Virus record (IMG/VR): IMGVR_UViG_3300013102_000778
Span: 1-23,418 of that record
Origin: a virus
DNA length: 23,418 nt
Direction: 5' to 3' (one strand)
The position numbers and the translations under genes were made by a program. Shown piece by piece: positions 1 through 8,070 of this stretch; positions within the stretch are counted from its first letter, which is position 1, and each line of letters starts with the position of its first letter. The notes beneath the pieces are model-generated. The model had not been told where the DNA came from. It did not search any database and saw only the letters and a list, made by a program, of their open reading frames with translations.

Positions 1-1611
1 ATGATAGTACCAGTAAAAATAGACACTACTAGTTTGCTTACCATACTAAGTGTTATAGTCGCTGTATGGGCACTAATTACTCCAACAACTAGGCTACGCC
101 TTCGTTTTTGTATGACTTGGTTAGATTGGTGTATCGTTGGAGCTATTTTCGTTTTCAGTAATTATTTGGTATTTGCACCGACCCTAATAGCGCTTGGCTG
201 GTATTACAGCTTGGGGACGTGGAAATGGGGATTAGATAGTTCTAGCGTTGTATATCTACTGCTTCTTTCTGTCGCCACATACCTATATTTCCGATTAAAA
301 TCTCCGACACTTGCCCGAGGAAAAACAAAGGTCTTCCTTGAGCTTATTGAGAGTTTAAATCTTACAAAAAAATATGACGAATTGGCACTTTTGGTCGAAC
401 CTCAACTCAAGAAACTAATTTCCCTAGTTGATAAACCCCCTTTACTTGTGCAACTGATTGATAAAGTCTATCAACCCAGAATTGATAGGAATAGCCTTAT
501 ACGTGGTGTAATACCTAGACAACATAATTCTTGGCGAAAAAATTTATATAACCGACTACAACCGTTACGAAATTGGCTATCAAACCGAGATAAAGCAAGC
601 GATTATGCTCGCGAAGTACTGTTAAATATTTTAACAACCCCTGAACTTACTAAGCATTTAGCACTGGCACACCCTCACCTATGTCTAAAATTCATTGAAG
701 CTGACAACGTCATCAGAACAGATTTTGTTGATAAATTTATTTATGCATTACTAGATGCACCTGGTAGCCGTATTTATGTTGAACTCAAAAACAACCAAAA
801 CACTAATCGCGGAAATCGCCTACTTATACCGGAAACTAACTGCTTAATTCACTTCTTTTTCGCTAATGCAGAATACGCGAGAAAACTCGCTTTATACAGG
901 TCCATTGGTGAAGTTTTGTTTTGGCGCTTAGACGAAGACAGCAAATTGGCCGAAAATCTTAATAAACCACTTGGATCTTATTATGAGATTAAAAGATTCA
1001 GTTGCCCAATTAGTTCAGGCATTACACTATTTGAAATTATGGTTCACGAGGGTATTCATCAAGGATTACAGGATCACCTATGGTTACATTATTTCGCATA
1101 TTTTGCTGATAAAATTTTAAAGCAAATGGAAGTCCAGGATAATGAGAGTATTAATGAATGGCAGACACCTTTTCATTATCTTTTATGCCGATTATTTAGT
1201 ATTGCTACAGATTGGGCTGAACAATGCCAATACATTAGGAGTGTTGATATTCCTCAGGAAACCATAGAGTCAGATAATTTCGATGGGCACTATATATCTA
1301 AAGAGGCTACGAAAGTACTTGGCGCTATGCTTGAACATGTCATTCCCAGCATGAAACTTTCAAAAAGTACAAAAGTAGCTTTGCTTGAAATAGTTGTTCG
1401 TTGCTATATTAGAATTGAGGAAAATAAAATCCTTAACGACGTTGCTAGTTCGTTGTTGAAAAATTCAACCATGGGTGATTTAAATTCTACGAGTGCATCA
1501 TATCGTCGGGAATTACAAAAAATATTTAATAAAATGGATACTCACTTACAAGGCAGCGCTAAGAAGTTTGAACAACATATTGAGCAAGCAATTTCATTAA
1601 AAACTAATTGA
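1..1611 (+). CDS. Membrane-anchored accessory protein, function unknown
   Basis: I do not recognise this 536-residue protein. Three hydrophobic segments are visible near the N-terminus, at about residues 11-27, 44-69 and 82-97. They are followed by a long, mostly helical soluble part of about 430 residues. An H-E-G-I-H sequence (residues 349-353) fits the HExxH zinc-metalloprotease pattern, but nothing else supports a protease and it may be chance. The gene is AT-rich compared with the phage core and reads away from where the integrase would be expected. This makes it look like horizontally gained cargo, possibly lysogenic conversion or phage defence. The ATG is the first base of the window, so the true start could lie upstream. 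Confidence 0.6.
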   Translation: MIVPVKIDTTSLLTILSVIVAVWALITPTTRLRLRFCMTWLDWCIVGAIFVFSNYLVFAPTLIALGWYYSLGTWKWGLDSSSVVYLLLLSVATYLYFRLKSPTLARGKTKVFLELIESLNLTKKYDELALLVEPQLKKLISLVDKPPLLVQLIDKVYQPRIDRNSLIRGVIPRQHNSWRKNLYNRLQPLRNWLSNRDKASDYAREVLLNILTTPELTKHLALAHPHLCLKFIEADNVIRTDFVDKFIYALLDAPGSRIYVELKNNQNTNRGNRLLIPETNCLIHFFFANAEYARKLALYRSIGEVLFWRLDEDSKLAENLNKPLGSYYEIKRFSCPISSGITLFEIMVHEGIHQGLQDHLWLHYFAYFADKILKQMEVQDNESINEWQTPFHYLLCRLFSIATDWAEQCQYIRSVDIPQETIESDNFDGHYISKEATKVLGAMLEHVIPSMKLSKSTKVALLEIVVRCYIRIEENKILNDVASSLLKNSTMGDLNSTSASYRRELQKIFNKMDTHLQGSAKKFEQHIEQAISLKTN

Positions 1612-1770
1612 TTAGTTTAGTTTAGTTAATCTGTAAAAAGTGGAAGGAGGACCTTTTAATTCCTAGAATAAAAGAGTACCGCAATAATGCTAAGAAGCAG
1701 TTTGACGACTTTAATTAATACACTTTACATAAATCGTTAGGTGATCTTTTTCGAATCTAAAGGAGAAAAA

Positions 1771-2484
1771 ATGTCTACAATATTTGCATTCGTGAAGCTT
1801 TTTGAACGTAAGGAATATGCAGAGGATTTTCTGAAGGGTAAGCTTTTCATGAATACTATCCGCTCATTCAAAGAATACAAAGATGATAATGGTGAATTAC
1901 GTGGTGACGAATACGAAGGGATCATCGCTCTCTACCAACCTGAAAAATTGGGTGAATTGAAAATTGGTGGCACTACAATTCCAGCATCAGAACTTGCGGC
2001 ACCAATCGTCCTTCATGCGGATGATTTGTTAAGTCACAATGTTTTTTGCATATACTCATTGAATAGTCGAGGATATAGTTCAGTTTCAGCTGAAACTTTA
2101 TCTGATTTTAAGCGTACTCTTGAACTTCATGAGTCTTGTTTTGGATTGGGAAAATATTGTGTAGTAGTTTTAAATGCTTCAAAATTTATCGAACGCTGTC
2201 AAACTGCCATTCTTAAAAACAACTTTAATGGCAAGCTTGGACTGGTCGATTACTTTAATGAGCATGAGTACCACGGAAATATGGCAGATGATAATCTTGG
2301 GTTTCAAAAAAGAAGTCTTTTCGCGCATCAGCGCCAGTACAGAGTGAAAATTGAAACTAATAATAAAAAACCTGGACCCTATGTGTTAGATGTTGGGGAT
2401 TTAAGTGACATTGTTTCCATAATGACACCCAAAGAATTTAATGAGAAGTTGGAATTACAATTACCTGATGGTAGTCGTGTATAA
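1771..2484 (+). CDS. Accessory protein of unknown function
   Basis: The product is 237 residues from the ATG at 1771, which has a strong AAAGGAG ribosome binding site a few bases upstream. A longer reading from a GTG at 1741 lacks such a site, so I prefer 1771. No membrane segment or catalytic motif stands out. The N-terminus has a FLKGKLFMNT segment followed by a short charged R-G-D-E-Y-E-G sequence at about residues 48-54, a pattern I associate with small uncharacterised bacterial proteins, possibly DUF2971-like. The gene is AT-rich and follows the membrane protein at 1-1611 on the same strand after a 160-base gap. It ends at a strong terminator before the convergent repressor gene, so it is probably part of a small cargo unit. 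Its function cannot be deduced. Confidence 0.65.
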   Translation: MSTIFAFVKLFERKEYAEDFLKGKLFMNTIRSFKEYKDDNGELRGDEYEGIIALYQPEKLGELKIGGTTIPASELAAPIVLHADDLLSHNVFCIYSLNSRGYSSVSAETLSDFKRTLELHESCFGLGKYCVVVLNASKFIERCQTAILKNNFNGKLGLVDYFNEHEYHGNMADDNLGFQKRSLFAHQRQYRVKIETNNKKPGPYVLDVGDLSDIVSIMTPKEFNEKLELQLPDGSRV

Positions 2485-2493
2485 TATTTTATA

Positions 2494-2525
2494 AAAAAGA
2501 ACATTTGACTATTGGTGTTCTTTTT
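2494..2525. terminator. Bidirectional rho-independent terminator
   Basis: A 10-bp perfect inverted repeat, AAAAAGAACA (2494-2503) and TGTTCTTTTT (2516-2525), encloses a 12-base loop and is flanked by A and T runs. It lies between the convergent accessory gene ending at 2484 and the repressor gene ending at 2634. It can therefore stop transcription from either side. Confidence 0.8.
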
Positions 2526-2633
2526 ATTTATTCCTTAGATCCGGTCCTCATTTAAACCTACCTGTCAACTTACTTTATAACTGAAACCTTTTTAACATTG
2601 ATATAGGCAAAAACTATTCAATACGCTGATATT

Positions 2634-3500
2634 CTATATAGAATTACTCAATATTACTACAACTAACCCTTTTGCTGTCACTTCGTTTATTAAACATTCA
2701 AACTCACCATCTTGACCAATAATCCGTAGCTTATTCCCTGGGCGCTTAGATACTTCGTAAACATCTAAAGTGCCATCTATATCTAAAAGCCATGAGCCAT
2801 TTGATAACTCATTGACACCCATTGCAATCAGCCAGGATGATTTGCCACTACGCACAAAGTTCAAGCTTTTAAGATTGACGCCATCAGGGACAAATGACTT
2901 ATCGATGTAGCAAAAACCATCATCATCTAGTTTTCCACCTATAAGTATTTTCTTATTGATCATCGGTATTTCTGGGACAAAAGCACTCTTGTGTGAAGAA
3001 ATGCTCATTTCGCCAGTAGCCAGCCATTCAAGTGAAGCACCGGTATCTAATGCGCAGGTAATCACTACGTCGCCAGGAAAATATTCTCTTCTGACCCACG
3101 TACTGATCGTACCTGATGATATGTTCAAATGCTCACCAAGTTCTTTTTGCGTCTTGAAACCATAGGCTTCAATAATTCTATTCAAAACAGCTCGGCCGCC
3201 AGACGAAAGCATTTTCTGCAGAAGAGCGTGACCAGAAGATGAAGTGACTCTTTTTGTGATTTTATGCCATTCATTTTTTGAAAATGCAAACTCACCAGTA
3301 ACTAACCATTTCAAGTCAGCTCCTGTGTCCAATGCGCATTTGATGATTGCATTCCCAGGAACACTCTTGCGTTGAACCCAGGCACTTACATTATTTGAAG
3401 GAACATCCAGACAGCTGGCTAAAGCTCGTTGAGAAGTCACCCCATAAGATGAGGAAAGGCGTTCAACGATATGCGCAGCACTGTCTTTAGTTTCAGGCAT
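2634..3500 (-). CDS. cI: CI-type phage repressor with two tandem HTH domains
   Basis: This is the lysogeny repressor of the 186 type. From the ATG at 3500 (GGTGG upstream) it is 288 residues, against 192 for 186 CI. Residues about 10-71 and 107-164 are two copies of the CI helix-turn-helix domain. The copies share the pattern ...VSAWV/ISTWV..., a PG dipeptide, CALDTGA(D/S)L(K/E)W and L(V/A)TGE. The rest, about 180-288, resembles the 186-type CI C-terminal oligomerisation domain. The gene is leftward and divergent from cox, with probable operators in between. A longer reading to 3569 exists but would run through the operator region. The extra DNA-binding domain is the oddity: one chain could contact two half sites. 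Repressor identity is firm; the consequence of the duplication is inference. Confidence 0.9.
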   Translation of the reverse strand: MPETKDSAAHIVERLSSSYGVTSQRALASCLDVPSNNVSAWVQRKSVPGNAIIKCALDTGADLKWLVTGEFAFSKNEWHKITKRVTSSSGHALLQKMLSSGGRAVLNRIIEAYGFKTQKELGEHLNISSGTISTWVRREYFPGDVVITCALDTGASLEWLATGEMSISSHKSAFVPEIPMINKKILIGGKLDDDGFCYIDKSFVPDGVNLKSLNFVRSGKSSWLIAMGVNELSNGSWLLDIDGTLDVYEVSKRPGNKLRIIGQDGEFECLINEVTAKGLVVVILSNSI

Positions 3501-3511
3501 AGATCCACCAG

Positions 3512-3558
3512 GTGAGCACGAAAGTGATTTACATGAGCACATTTGTGATCTAAAGTGA
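3512..3558. promoter_or_regulatory. Probable CI/Cox operator region with phased direct repeats
   Basis: A composite element TGAGCAC-N4-GTGAT occurs twice, at 3513-3528 and 3534-3549. The two copies are exactly 21 bases apart, about two helical turns, so both lie on the same face of the DNA. A third AAAGTGA follows at 3552. On the leftward strand a TTTAGA and TAAATC pair with 17-base spacing could be the cI promoter, though this is weak. The position between divergent cI and cox is where 186-type operators lie. Confidence 0.5.
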
Positions 3559-3615
3559 AAACACACCACATGTTACACAGTAGAACTCAAACTGCTTAAA
3601 AGGAGATTTTGCTTT

Positions 3616-4032
3616 ATGTCTGAACAGAATGCAATTCAAGTAGCCGTTGATAAGACAGCCGTTTCCAAGGAATTGTTAAACTCTGTAGTATCCCAGTTGC
3701 TACCGGCTTTAGAATCAGCCCTGTCTGCAACTATTGTGAACTCAATAAGTTTGCAACTGACCACACTAGCTAACTCCCCTACAATCTCTAAAAAAGATTT
3801 TGCTTCAATTAACGGCATCAGTTCCGCTGTCCTCGAAAAGTGGATCGCGAACGGTGTTGTACTCCTTGCCCCAACCCCTTCAACCACAATCACCCAGCAG
3901 CGCAAAAACCGTAAAACAGGTCAAATGCAAACTGTGGTTATGGAACGTCATGGCAATGCCCTGATCAATCTTGAGGCCTGGCGTGAGAAAAACCGTCAGC
4001 AAGCCATCAAGTGCCGCTACATAAATCGTTGA
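3616..4032 (+). CDS. cox: Cox/Apl-type regulator and probable excisionase
   Basis: A 138-residue protein, the first gene divergent from the repressor, with an AAAAGGAGA ribosome binding site. The C-terminal half reads KKDFASINGISSAVLEKWIANG, then a polar segment, then INLEAWREKNRQQA. This is the winged-helix arrangement of P2 Cox, which represses the lysogenic promoter and directs excision. The first 60 residues are extra compared with the roughly 90-residue P2 Cox and may form a helical multimerisation region. Apl holds this position in 186. The assignment rests on position and the helix pattern; sequence similarity to P2 Cox is low by eye. Confidence 0.7.
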   Translation: MSEQNAIQVAVDKTAVSKELLNSVVSQLLPALESALSATIVNSISLQLTTLANSPTISKKDFASINGISSAVLEKWIANGVVLLAPTPSTTITQQRKNRKTGQMQTVVMERHGNALINLEAWREKNRQQAIKCRYINR

Positions 4033-4063
4033 GTCAGATTATTCAAACTAACAGGGACTAACA

Positions 4064-4570
4064 ATGTTTGATTATCGCGTTTCCAAACACGCTCACTTTG
4101 ACGATGCATGTAAGGCATTTGTGAATCGTCATAACCTTACCGAACTTGCCGCACTGATGGGGACTAAACCCCAAATTCTGCGTAATAAGTTCAACCCTGA
4201 ACAACCTCATAAACTTACCTGTGAGGAAGTACTTTCAATCACTGACCTGACTGAGGACGCGACACTTCTCGATGGCATGCTGGCACAAATATATTGCCTG
4301 CCGTCAGTACCGGTCAATGAAATTGCTACTTCTAATCTTTCAACCTACGCACTACAGGCAACTGCCGCCGTAGGTTCTATTGCAGCTGATGCAGTGAAAG
4401 GTGGTGCGGTCAGTTCTCAGCGTCGAATGTCATTACTCGAAGGTGTTAATGCCGGTATTCGCCATCTGTCACTGATCGGTTTAGTTGTTCAAGGCCGAGT
4501 ACAGGCATCCCCAGCGCTGGCATCCGCAGTTGGTGCTATTGCTAGCGTCACTACAAATGGGCTGATGTGA
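4064..4570 (+). CDS. cII: CII-type regulatory protein
   Basis: At 168 residues it matches the length of 186 CII, which activates the promoter that establishes lysogeny. The N-terminal part (residues 8-80) has FVNRHNLTELAALMGTKPQILRNKFNPE followed by LTCEEVLSITDLTEDATLL. That is the HTH signature of the phage CII / CP76 family in 186-like phages. The C-terminal part is alanine-rich and helical, as expected for oligomerisation. It follows cox by 31 bases and starts at an ATG preceded by AGGGA. Its presence marks the prophage as 186-like in its switch, since P2 itself has no cII. Confidence 0.85.
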   Translation: MFDYRVSKHAHFDDACKAFVNRHNLTELAALMGTKPQILRNKFNPEQPHKLTCEEVLSITDLTEDATLLDGMLAQIYCLPSVPVNEIATSNLSTYALQATAAVGSIAADAVKGGAVSSQRRMSLLEGVNAGIRHLSLIGLVVQGRVQASPALASAVGAIASVTTNGLM

Positions 4571-4572
4571 AT

Positions 4573-4743
4573 ATGGCTGTTTCTATCGCTCCATTTTTAA
4601 AACAGCAAAGTCCTTCTCGCCATTTCGGCCATGGTTGCATCGAATTGCCTAGTGGAAAGCGTTGGAACCCTTCAATGTCACAAGCCACTGCCCCGCAGGC
4701 CGTGAGAAATTCAAAACCGCTTTTAAAGCGTCTGTTTAGTTGA
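4573..4743 (+). CDS. fil: Small Fil-like (filamentation protein family) early protein
   Basis: A 56-residue reading frame starts at the ATG at 4573, two bases after the cII stop. The N-terminus reads MAVSIAPFLKQQSPSRHFGH and continues with a G-C-I-E-L-P-S-G-K-R-W pattern. I recognise this from the phage filamentation protein Fil family (DUF2724) of 186-like phages, where it follows cII and can disturb host cell division. The protein is basic and ends in KPLLKRLFS. The next gene begins eight bases downstream. Family assignment is from memory of the motif and position; activity in this prophage is inference. Confidence 0.7.
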   Translation: MAVSIAPFLKQQSPSRHFGHGCIELPSGKRWNPSMSQATAPQAVRNSKPLLKRLFS

Positions 4744-4750
4744 GGTGATT

Positions 4751-5053
4751 ATGTCTTTAGTGAATGAAGAACATATTCAAATAGGCAAGAAACATCTTTC
4801 CAGAATTAAAGAGATGTTTGAATTTAGAAAGAACGTAGCGCAGGAAACATTTGATACTCAGCCGCTGCATATGCGTAGAACAATCTGTTTTCATGCTGGC
4901 TTATCTCGTCGCCATCTTGAGATGAAGTTTGCTGAATTAACGCCGACGGAAAGGCATCAAGTAGTTGCGGCGCTAAATTCTTTGCTTGGTTTAACTGAAT
5001 CACTGCCGAAATTTATCAGTGATGATGATTGCAAGATAAATATTAAACACTAA
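4751..5053 (+). CDS. Small conserved early-region protein of unknown function
   Basis: The product is 100 residues. I choose the ATG at 4751 over a GTG at 4745 because a TGAGGTG ribosome binding site sits at 4741-4747, overlapping the stop of the previous gene. The middle is basic and reads MRRTICFHAGLSRRHLEMKF followed by TPTERHQVVAALNSLL, a compact helical pattern. No enzyme motif is visible. It lies in the early operon between Fil and the DUF2732 protein, where 186-like phages carry several small unstudied genes. It may be a host-takeover protein, but I cannot assign a function. Confidence 0.7.
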   Translation: MSLVNEEHIQIGKKHLSRIKEMFEFRKNVAQETFDTQPLHMRRTICFHAGLSRRHLEMKFAELTPTERHQVVAALNSLLGLTESLPKFISDDDCKINIKH

Positions 5054-5118
5054 CCCGTATTCAAACTAATTGGCGTCAACTCGCCGGGCATTCGTTTGCC
5101 CAAAAACAGGAGTTCTGC

Positions 5119-5397
5119 ATGAAAAATATGATTAATAACACCCGTCAGAATATTGTTGGTTTGCCAGTTATGGGCATTGATTTAGCTTCACCAGAACTCG
5201 ATTACACATCAGTTCTTGATTTGTCGTTGATGCTAGACACTGCTCGGAATGAAGAACGCGCTAATAGAGCGGTGGTGTTTGCCGGTCGCCTTGAAGCGAT
5301 TGCCAGTTTCATTCTCAAACGTGAAATGACAGGAATTGAGGCTGCTGAAGCACTCCGCATTGAAGCTAACCGAATCCAAAGTGAAGCGGAGGCGTAA
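5119..5397 (+). CDS. DUF2732-family early phage protein
   Basis: A 92-residue, mainly helical, acidic protein. The segment LDLSLMLDTARNEERANRAVVFAGRLEAIA, then LKREMTGIEAAEALRIEANRI, fits DUF2732, a family found in P2/186-like early regions just before the TraR-type gene. The ATG at 5119 follows AACAGGAGT, a good ribosome binding site, and the stop is two bases before the next start. A 65-base gap separates it from the gene upstream. The family's function is unknown. Confidence 0.75.
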   Translation: MKNMINNTRQNIVGLPVMGIDLASPELDYTSVLDLSLMLDTARNEERANRAVVFAGRLEAIASFILKREMTGIEAAEALRIEANRIQSEAEA

Positions 5398-5399
5398 CA

Positions 5400-5624
5400 A
5401 TGGCTGATGTAATTGACACCGCCCAGGAGCGCGCTGATCTCGTCCTTTCCGCCCAAATCCAAGCCGCCCGCGCAACTGTTGCAGGCGTTTCCGCAATGTT
5501 CTGCATCGAGTGTAATCGTCCGATACCAGAGGAACGCCGTGCAGCTCTTCCAGGTGTTGAGCTTTGTGTCTACTGCAAAGAACTCGCCGAGTTGAACGCC
5601 AGACATTACAGAGGAAACAAGTGA
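5400..5624 (+). CDS. TraR/DksA-type C4 zinc finger protein
   Basis: A 74-residue protein with an N-terminal helix and a four-cysteine zinc finger: C35-x2-C38 and C56-x2-C59, with the family's P-I-P-E-x-R-R-A-A-L-P-G between them. It belongs to the TraR/DksA group and corresponds to the P2 early zinc-finger ORF. TraR-like proteins bind the secondary channel of RNA polymerase and mimic DksA with ppGpp, so it may retune host transcription during lytic growth. It starts two bases after the DUF2732 stop, and its own stop overlaps the GTG of the next small frame. Family assignment is secure; the polymerase role is by family. Confidence 0.88.
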   Translation: MADVIDTAQERADLVLSAQIQAARATVAGVSAMFCIECNRPIPEERRAALPGVELCVYCKELAELNARHYRGNK

Positions 5625-5704
5625 TCGTTTTCTCAGTGGCATTACTCATCCTGGCCGGTATTAACGCTGGCTATCTGGTCATTGATATCAAAGACGGTAT
5701 GTAA
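5621..5704 (+). CDS. 27-residue hydrophobic peptide coupled to gene A
   Basis: A GTG at 5621 has a GAGGAAAC ribosome binding site and overlaps the TraR-type stop (GTGA). Its TAA overlaps the ATG of gene A (TAATG). The peptide is one membrane helix, about residues 2-21 (IVFSVALLILAGINAGYLVI), with a short D-I-K-D-G-M tail. Overlap at both ends suggests translational coupling, which would feed ribosomes to gene A. It might act as a small membrane protein, or the translation itself may be the point. It is too short for usual gene finders. Confidence is moderate because short hydrophobic frames can occur by chance. Confidence 0.55.
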   Translation: MIVFSVALLILAGINAGYLVIDIKDGM

Positions 5705-7953
5705 TGGAGACCAGCCGTTTTACCCCTCAGATTAAAACGCCCGAAGTCTGGGCGTTTCCCTGGAATAAACCACGCCAGCCCGTTTCTGGCCTCGAAAGAC
5801 CGCTTACCCGTGATGAATACAATCAGGGGCAAGCTGTTTTAATCAGAGTAAAAGCCCTCTCTACCGACCTGCGAGAAATTTTCACAGGTCGCCATGCGTA
5901 TCTGCTGAAAACGCAGGGCATTCACGCCGCCAATAAATACCTGATTTATACCCTTGGTCGCAGCATCCTTCCCCGCGTTGAAGCGGTCAATGCCGCTCAC
6001 GCAATGAATGTTAAAGCCTCGATGAAATTCATGTCTGAGGCAGACACCTATCACAGCCTGCCGAGCATGAGCGATAAACCGTTGCGTCGGTACGCTCAGG
6101 ACATCGCCGGACAACTCAAAGAAATCTATGAAGACCGTTGTGATCAGCTGCTTGCTCAATACAACGGGGATAATTCGATTCTTTTTGAGAGTGATACCCA
6201 GTGCGAGCTGTACAGCGAAATCGCAGGTATGGCGCAGGCTTTTAATGTCACGCCGATGTATTGGACAAGGTACTGCAAAGGCAAGCTGGATGCCTTTTCC
6301 GCTATCGCTGCCATGTCCCGCCTGGTTAATCCGGACTGGTGGTTACGCCAGTTGAAAGGTCAGCGCACCCGCTGGCGTGAATCTTTGCTGATCGCTATCG
6401 GCAAGGTTAACCGCGACGCTTCCCCGTATGCCAGTAAGCAGGCTATCCGTGAAGTACGTGCGCGCCGTCTGTCGAATCTCGACTACCTGAAAAGCTGCGA
6501 CCTGGAAAACATCGAAACCGGCGAGCGTTTCAGTCTGATCGACAAAGTTATGGTGAGTATTTCAAACCCTGAAATTCGCCGCATGGAGTTGATGAGCACG
6601 ATCTCCGGCACAGAAAAGTATGCAGCCGCAAATGGCGACGTCGGGATGTTTCTGACCATCACCACGCCTTCCAAATATCACCCGACCCGCATGGTGGGTA
6701 AGGGTGATAAAAAGCGCGTTCAGCGAAATCACGCCTGGGACAAAGAAGCCTATACCCCGAAAGACGCACAGCGTTATCTGTGCGGGATCTGGAGCAAAAT
6801 GCGCACCGCGTTCAAAGATAGTGGCCTGTCCGTTTACGGGATGCGTGTTGTAGAGCCTCACCACGACGCGACGCCACATTGGCACATGATGCTATTCACC
6901 AAGCCCGCCATGCGTCAGCGGGTGATCGATATCATGCGCAAATACGCCATGAAAGAAGACGGTGATGAGCGCGGTGCGGCAAAGAACCGCTTTGACTGTA
7001 AACACCTGAACCGTGGCGGCGCGGCTGGATATATTGCTAAATACATTGCAAAGAACATCGACGGTTATGCACTGGAAGGCGAGCGCGACCACGAAACCGG
7101 CGAATTGCTTACTGACTCCGCGGCTGCGGTTACTGCCTGGGCTGCTACCTGGCGTATACCGCAGTTTCATCCTATCGGCCTGCCTACCATGGGTTCATAC
7201 CGTGAGTGCCGCCGCATCCGTTCCATCAGTCTGGCTGAAACCTTTGACGAAGAAGTGGAAGCTGTCCGCGCTGCTGCTGATGCCGGTGATTTTATGGCGT
7301 ACATGTCAGCCCAGGGCGGCGCAAATGTGCCTCGCGACGATCAGACTGTGCGCGTAGCCCGCCGCGTAGCTGACGAGCTGAACGCATACGATGAAGAAGT
7401 GAAAAAGGTTGTGGGCATTTTCGCGCCTCACCTTGGCGACTCCCGCGTTTATGAAACCCGTACAACTCAATGGCGCATCGTTTCTTCCGTCGTTGACGTT
7501 GAGGTTTTGACCTTAAAAAGCACCTCCGGCGCGCCTCGGAGTCCTGTCAATAACTGTGGGTTAGGTGGAAAGGAACAGGCTACAAATTGGCTTGATAGTC
7601 AGGCTGGGAGCGCGCCTACAGCGTCTAATTCTGACAACCTGCGAGTTATTGACTGGACAGACACAGCCGCCGTGAGGGCGATTGTGGCGCGTATACGAGA
7701 GGAAACACCGAGAGTTAGCAAGGCGCAGCGAAGTTTTGACCCAACAAAGGGGCGCGATGTTGCCCCATCAGCAAGATTGACGCCTGAAGAACGGGCGCGA
7801 TTGCCTCAGATTGAACAGGAATTGCTTAAAAACGATATCAAAGCTCAAAGATGGGAGCTGGTAGCATTAACCCGGGGAGCCAAAATCAGTTTTGGTGATG
7901 TTGTGATCCATTATCCCCGTCTTATGGACTGGCAGGAATTTTATGACGACTAG
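5704..7953 (+). CDS. A: Replication initiator gpA, HUH endonuclease
   Basis: A 749-residue P2 gpA-family protein that nicks one strand at the origin to start rolling-circle replication, acting in cis. The HUH motif is at residues 392-394 (H-W-H) in the block VEPHHDATPHWHMMLF. The catalytic tyrosine pair is Y443 and Y447 in AGYIAKYIAKN, spaced as the Y450/Y454 pair of P2. The length is close to P2 gpA (761). The start at 5704 overlaps the stop of the small peptide. The C-terminal part after about residue 600 is more variable and contains the nick site in its coding DNA. Gene A closes the early operon; no terminator is obvious right after it. Confidence 0.96.
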   Translation: METSRFTPQIKTPEVWAFPWNKPRQPVSGLERPLTRDEYNQGQAVLIRVKALSTDLREIFTGRHAYLLKTQGIHAANKYLIYTLGRSILPRVEAVNAAHAMNVKASMKFMSEADTYHSLPSMSDKPLRRYAQDIAGQLKEIYEDRCDQLLAQYNGDNSILFESDTQCELYSEIAGMAQAFNVTPMYWTRYCKGKLDAFSAIAAMSRLVNPDWWLRQLKGQRTRWRESLLIAIGKVNRDASPYASKQAIREVRARRLSNLDYLKSCDLENIETGERFSLIDKVMVSISNPEIRRMELMSTISGTEKYAAANGDVGMFLTITTPSKYHPTRMVGKGDKKRVQRNHAWDKEAYTPKDAQRYLCGIWSKMRTAFKDSGLSVYGMRVVEPHHDATPHWHMMLFTKPAMRQRVIDIMRKYAMKEDGDERGAAKNRFDCKHLNRGGAAGYIAKYIAKNIDGYALEGERDHETGELLTDSAAAVTAWAATWRIPQFHPIGLPTMGSYRECRRIRSISLAETFDEEVEAVRAAADAGDFMAYMSAQGGANVPRDDQTVRVARRVADELNAYDEEVKKVVGIFAPHLGDSRVYETRTTQWRIVSSVVDVEVLTLKSTSGAPRSPVNNCGLGGKEQATNWLDSQAGSAPTASNSDNLRVIDWTDTAAVRAIVARIREETPRVSKAQRSFDPTKGRDVAPSARLTPEERARLPQIEQELLKNDIKAQRWELVALTRGAKISFGDVVIHYPRLMDWQEFYDD
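7531..7550 (+). other. ori: P2-type replication origin (gpA nick site)
   Basis: The sequence GCGCCTCGGAGTCCTGTCAA inside gene A matches the P2 origin as I recall it, where gpA cuts within CTCGGAGTCC. It lies in the 3' third of the gene, as in P2, so the protein nicks its own coding sequence. Confidence 0.85.
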
Positions 7954-8036
7954 GACTGTTTAAACATTCATCTAAGCTATTGGTTAAAAAGTAACATTCA
8001 GTTTTTATTGGAATTTGTTAAGGAATGGTAATATTA

Positions 8037-8056
8037 TACTGTATAAATAACCAGTG
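8037..8056 (+). promoter_or_regulatory. LexA (SOS) box upstream of the 8071 gene
   Basis: TACTGTATAAATAACCAGTG contains CTG-N10-CAG and agrees with the LexA consensus TACTGTATATATATACAGTA at 16 of 20 positions. It overlaps TATACT and TATAAA, both possible -10 elements, and ends 14 bases before the ATG at 8071. LexA bound here would block transcription until DNA damage. In phage 186 the tum gene lies in the same place, between A and cos, under LexA control. Confidence 0.85.
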
Positions 8057-8070
8057 CATTGGAGTGAGTA

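Noticed and set aside
2956-3165. Frame opposite the repressor gene
   Set aside because: Shadow of cI; it lies in the second HTH copy and has no separate support.
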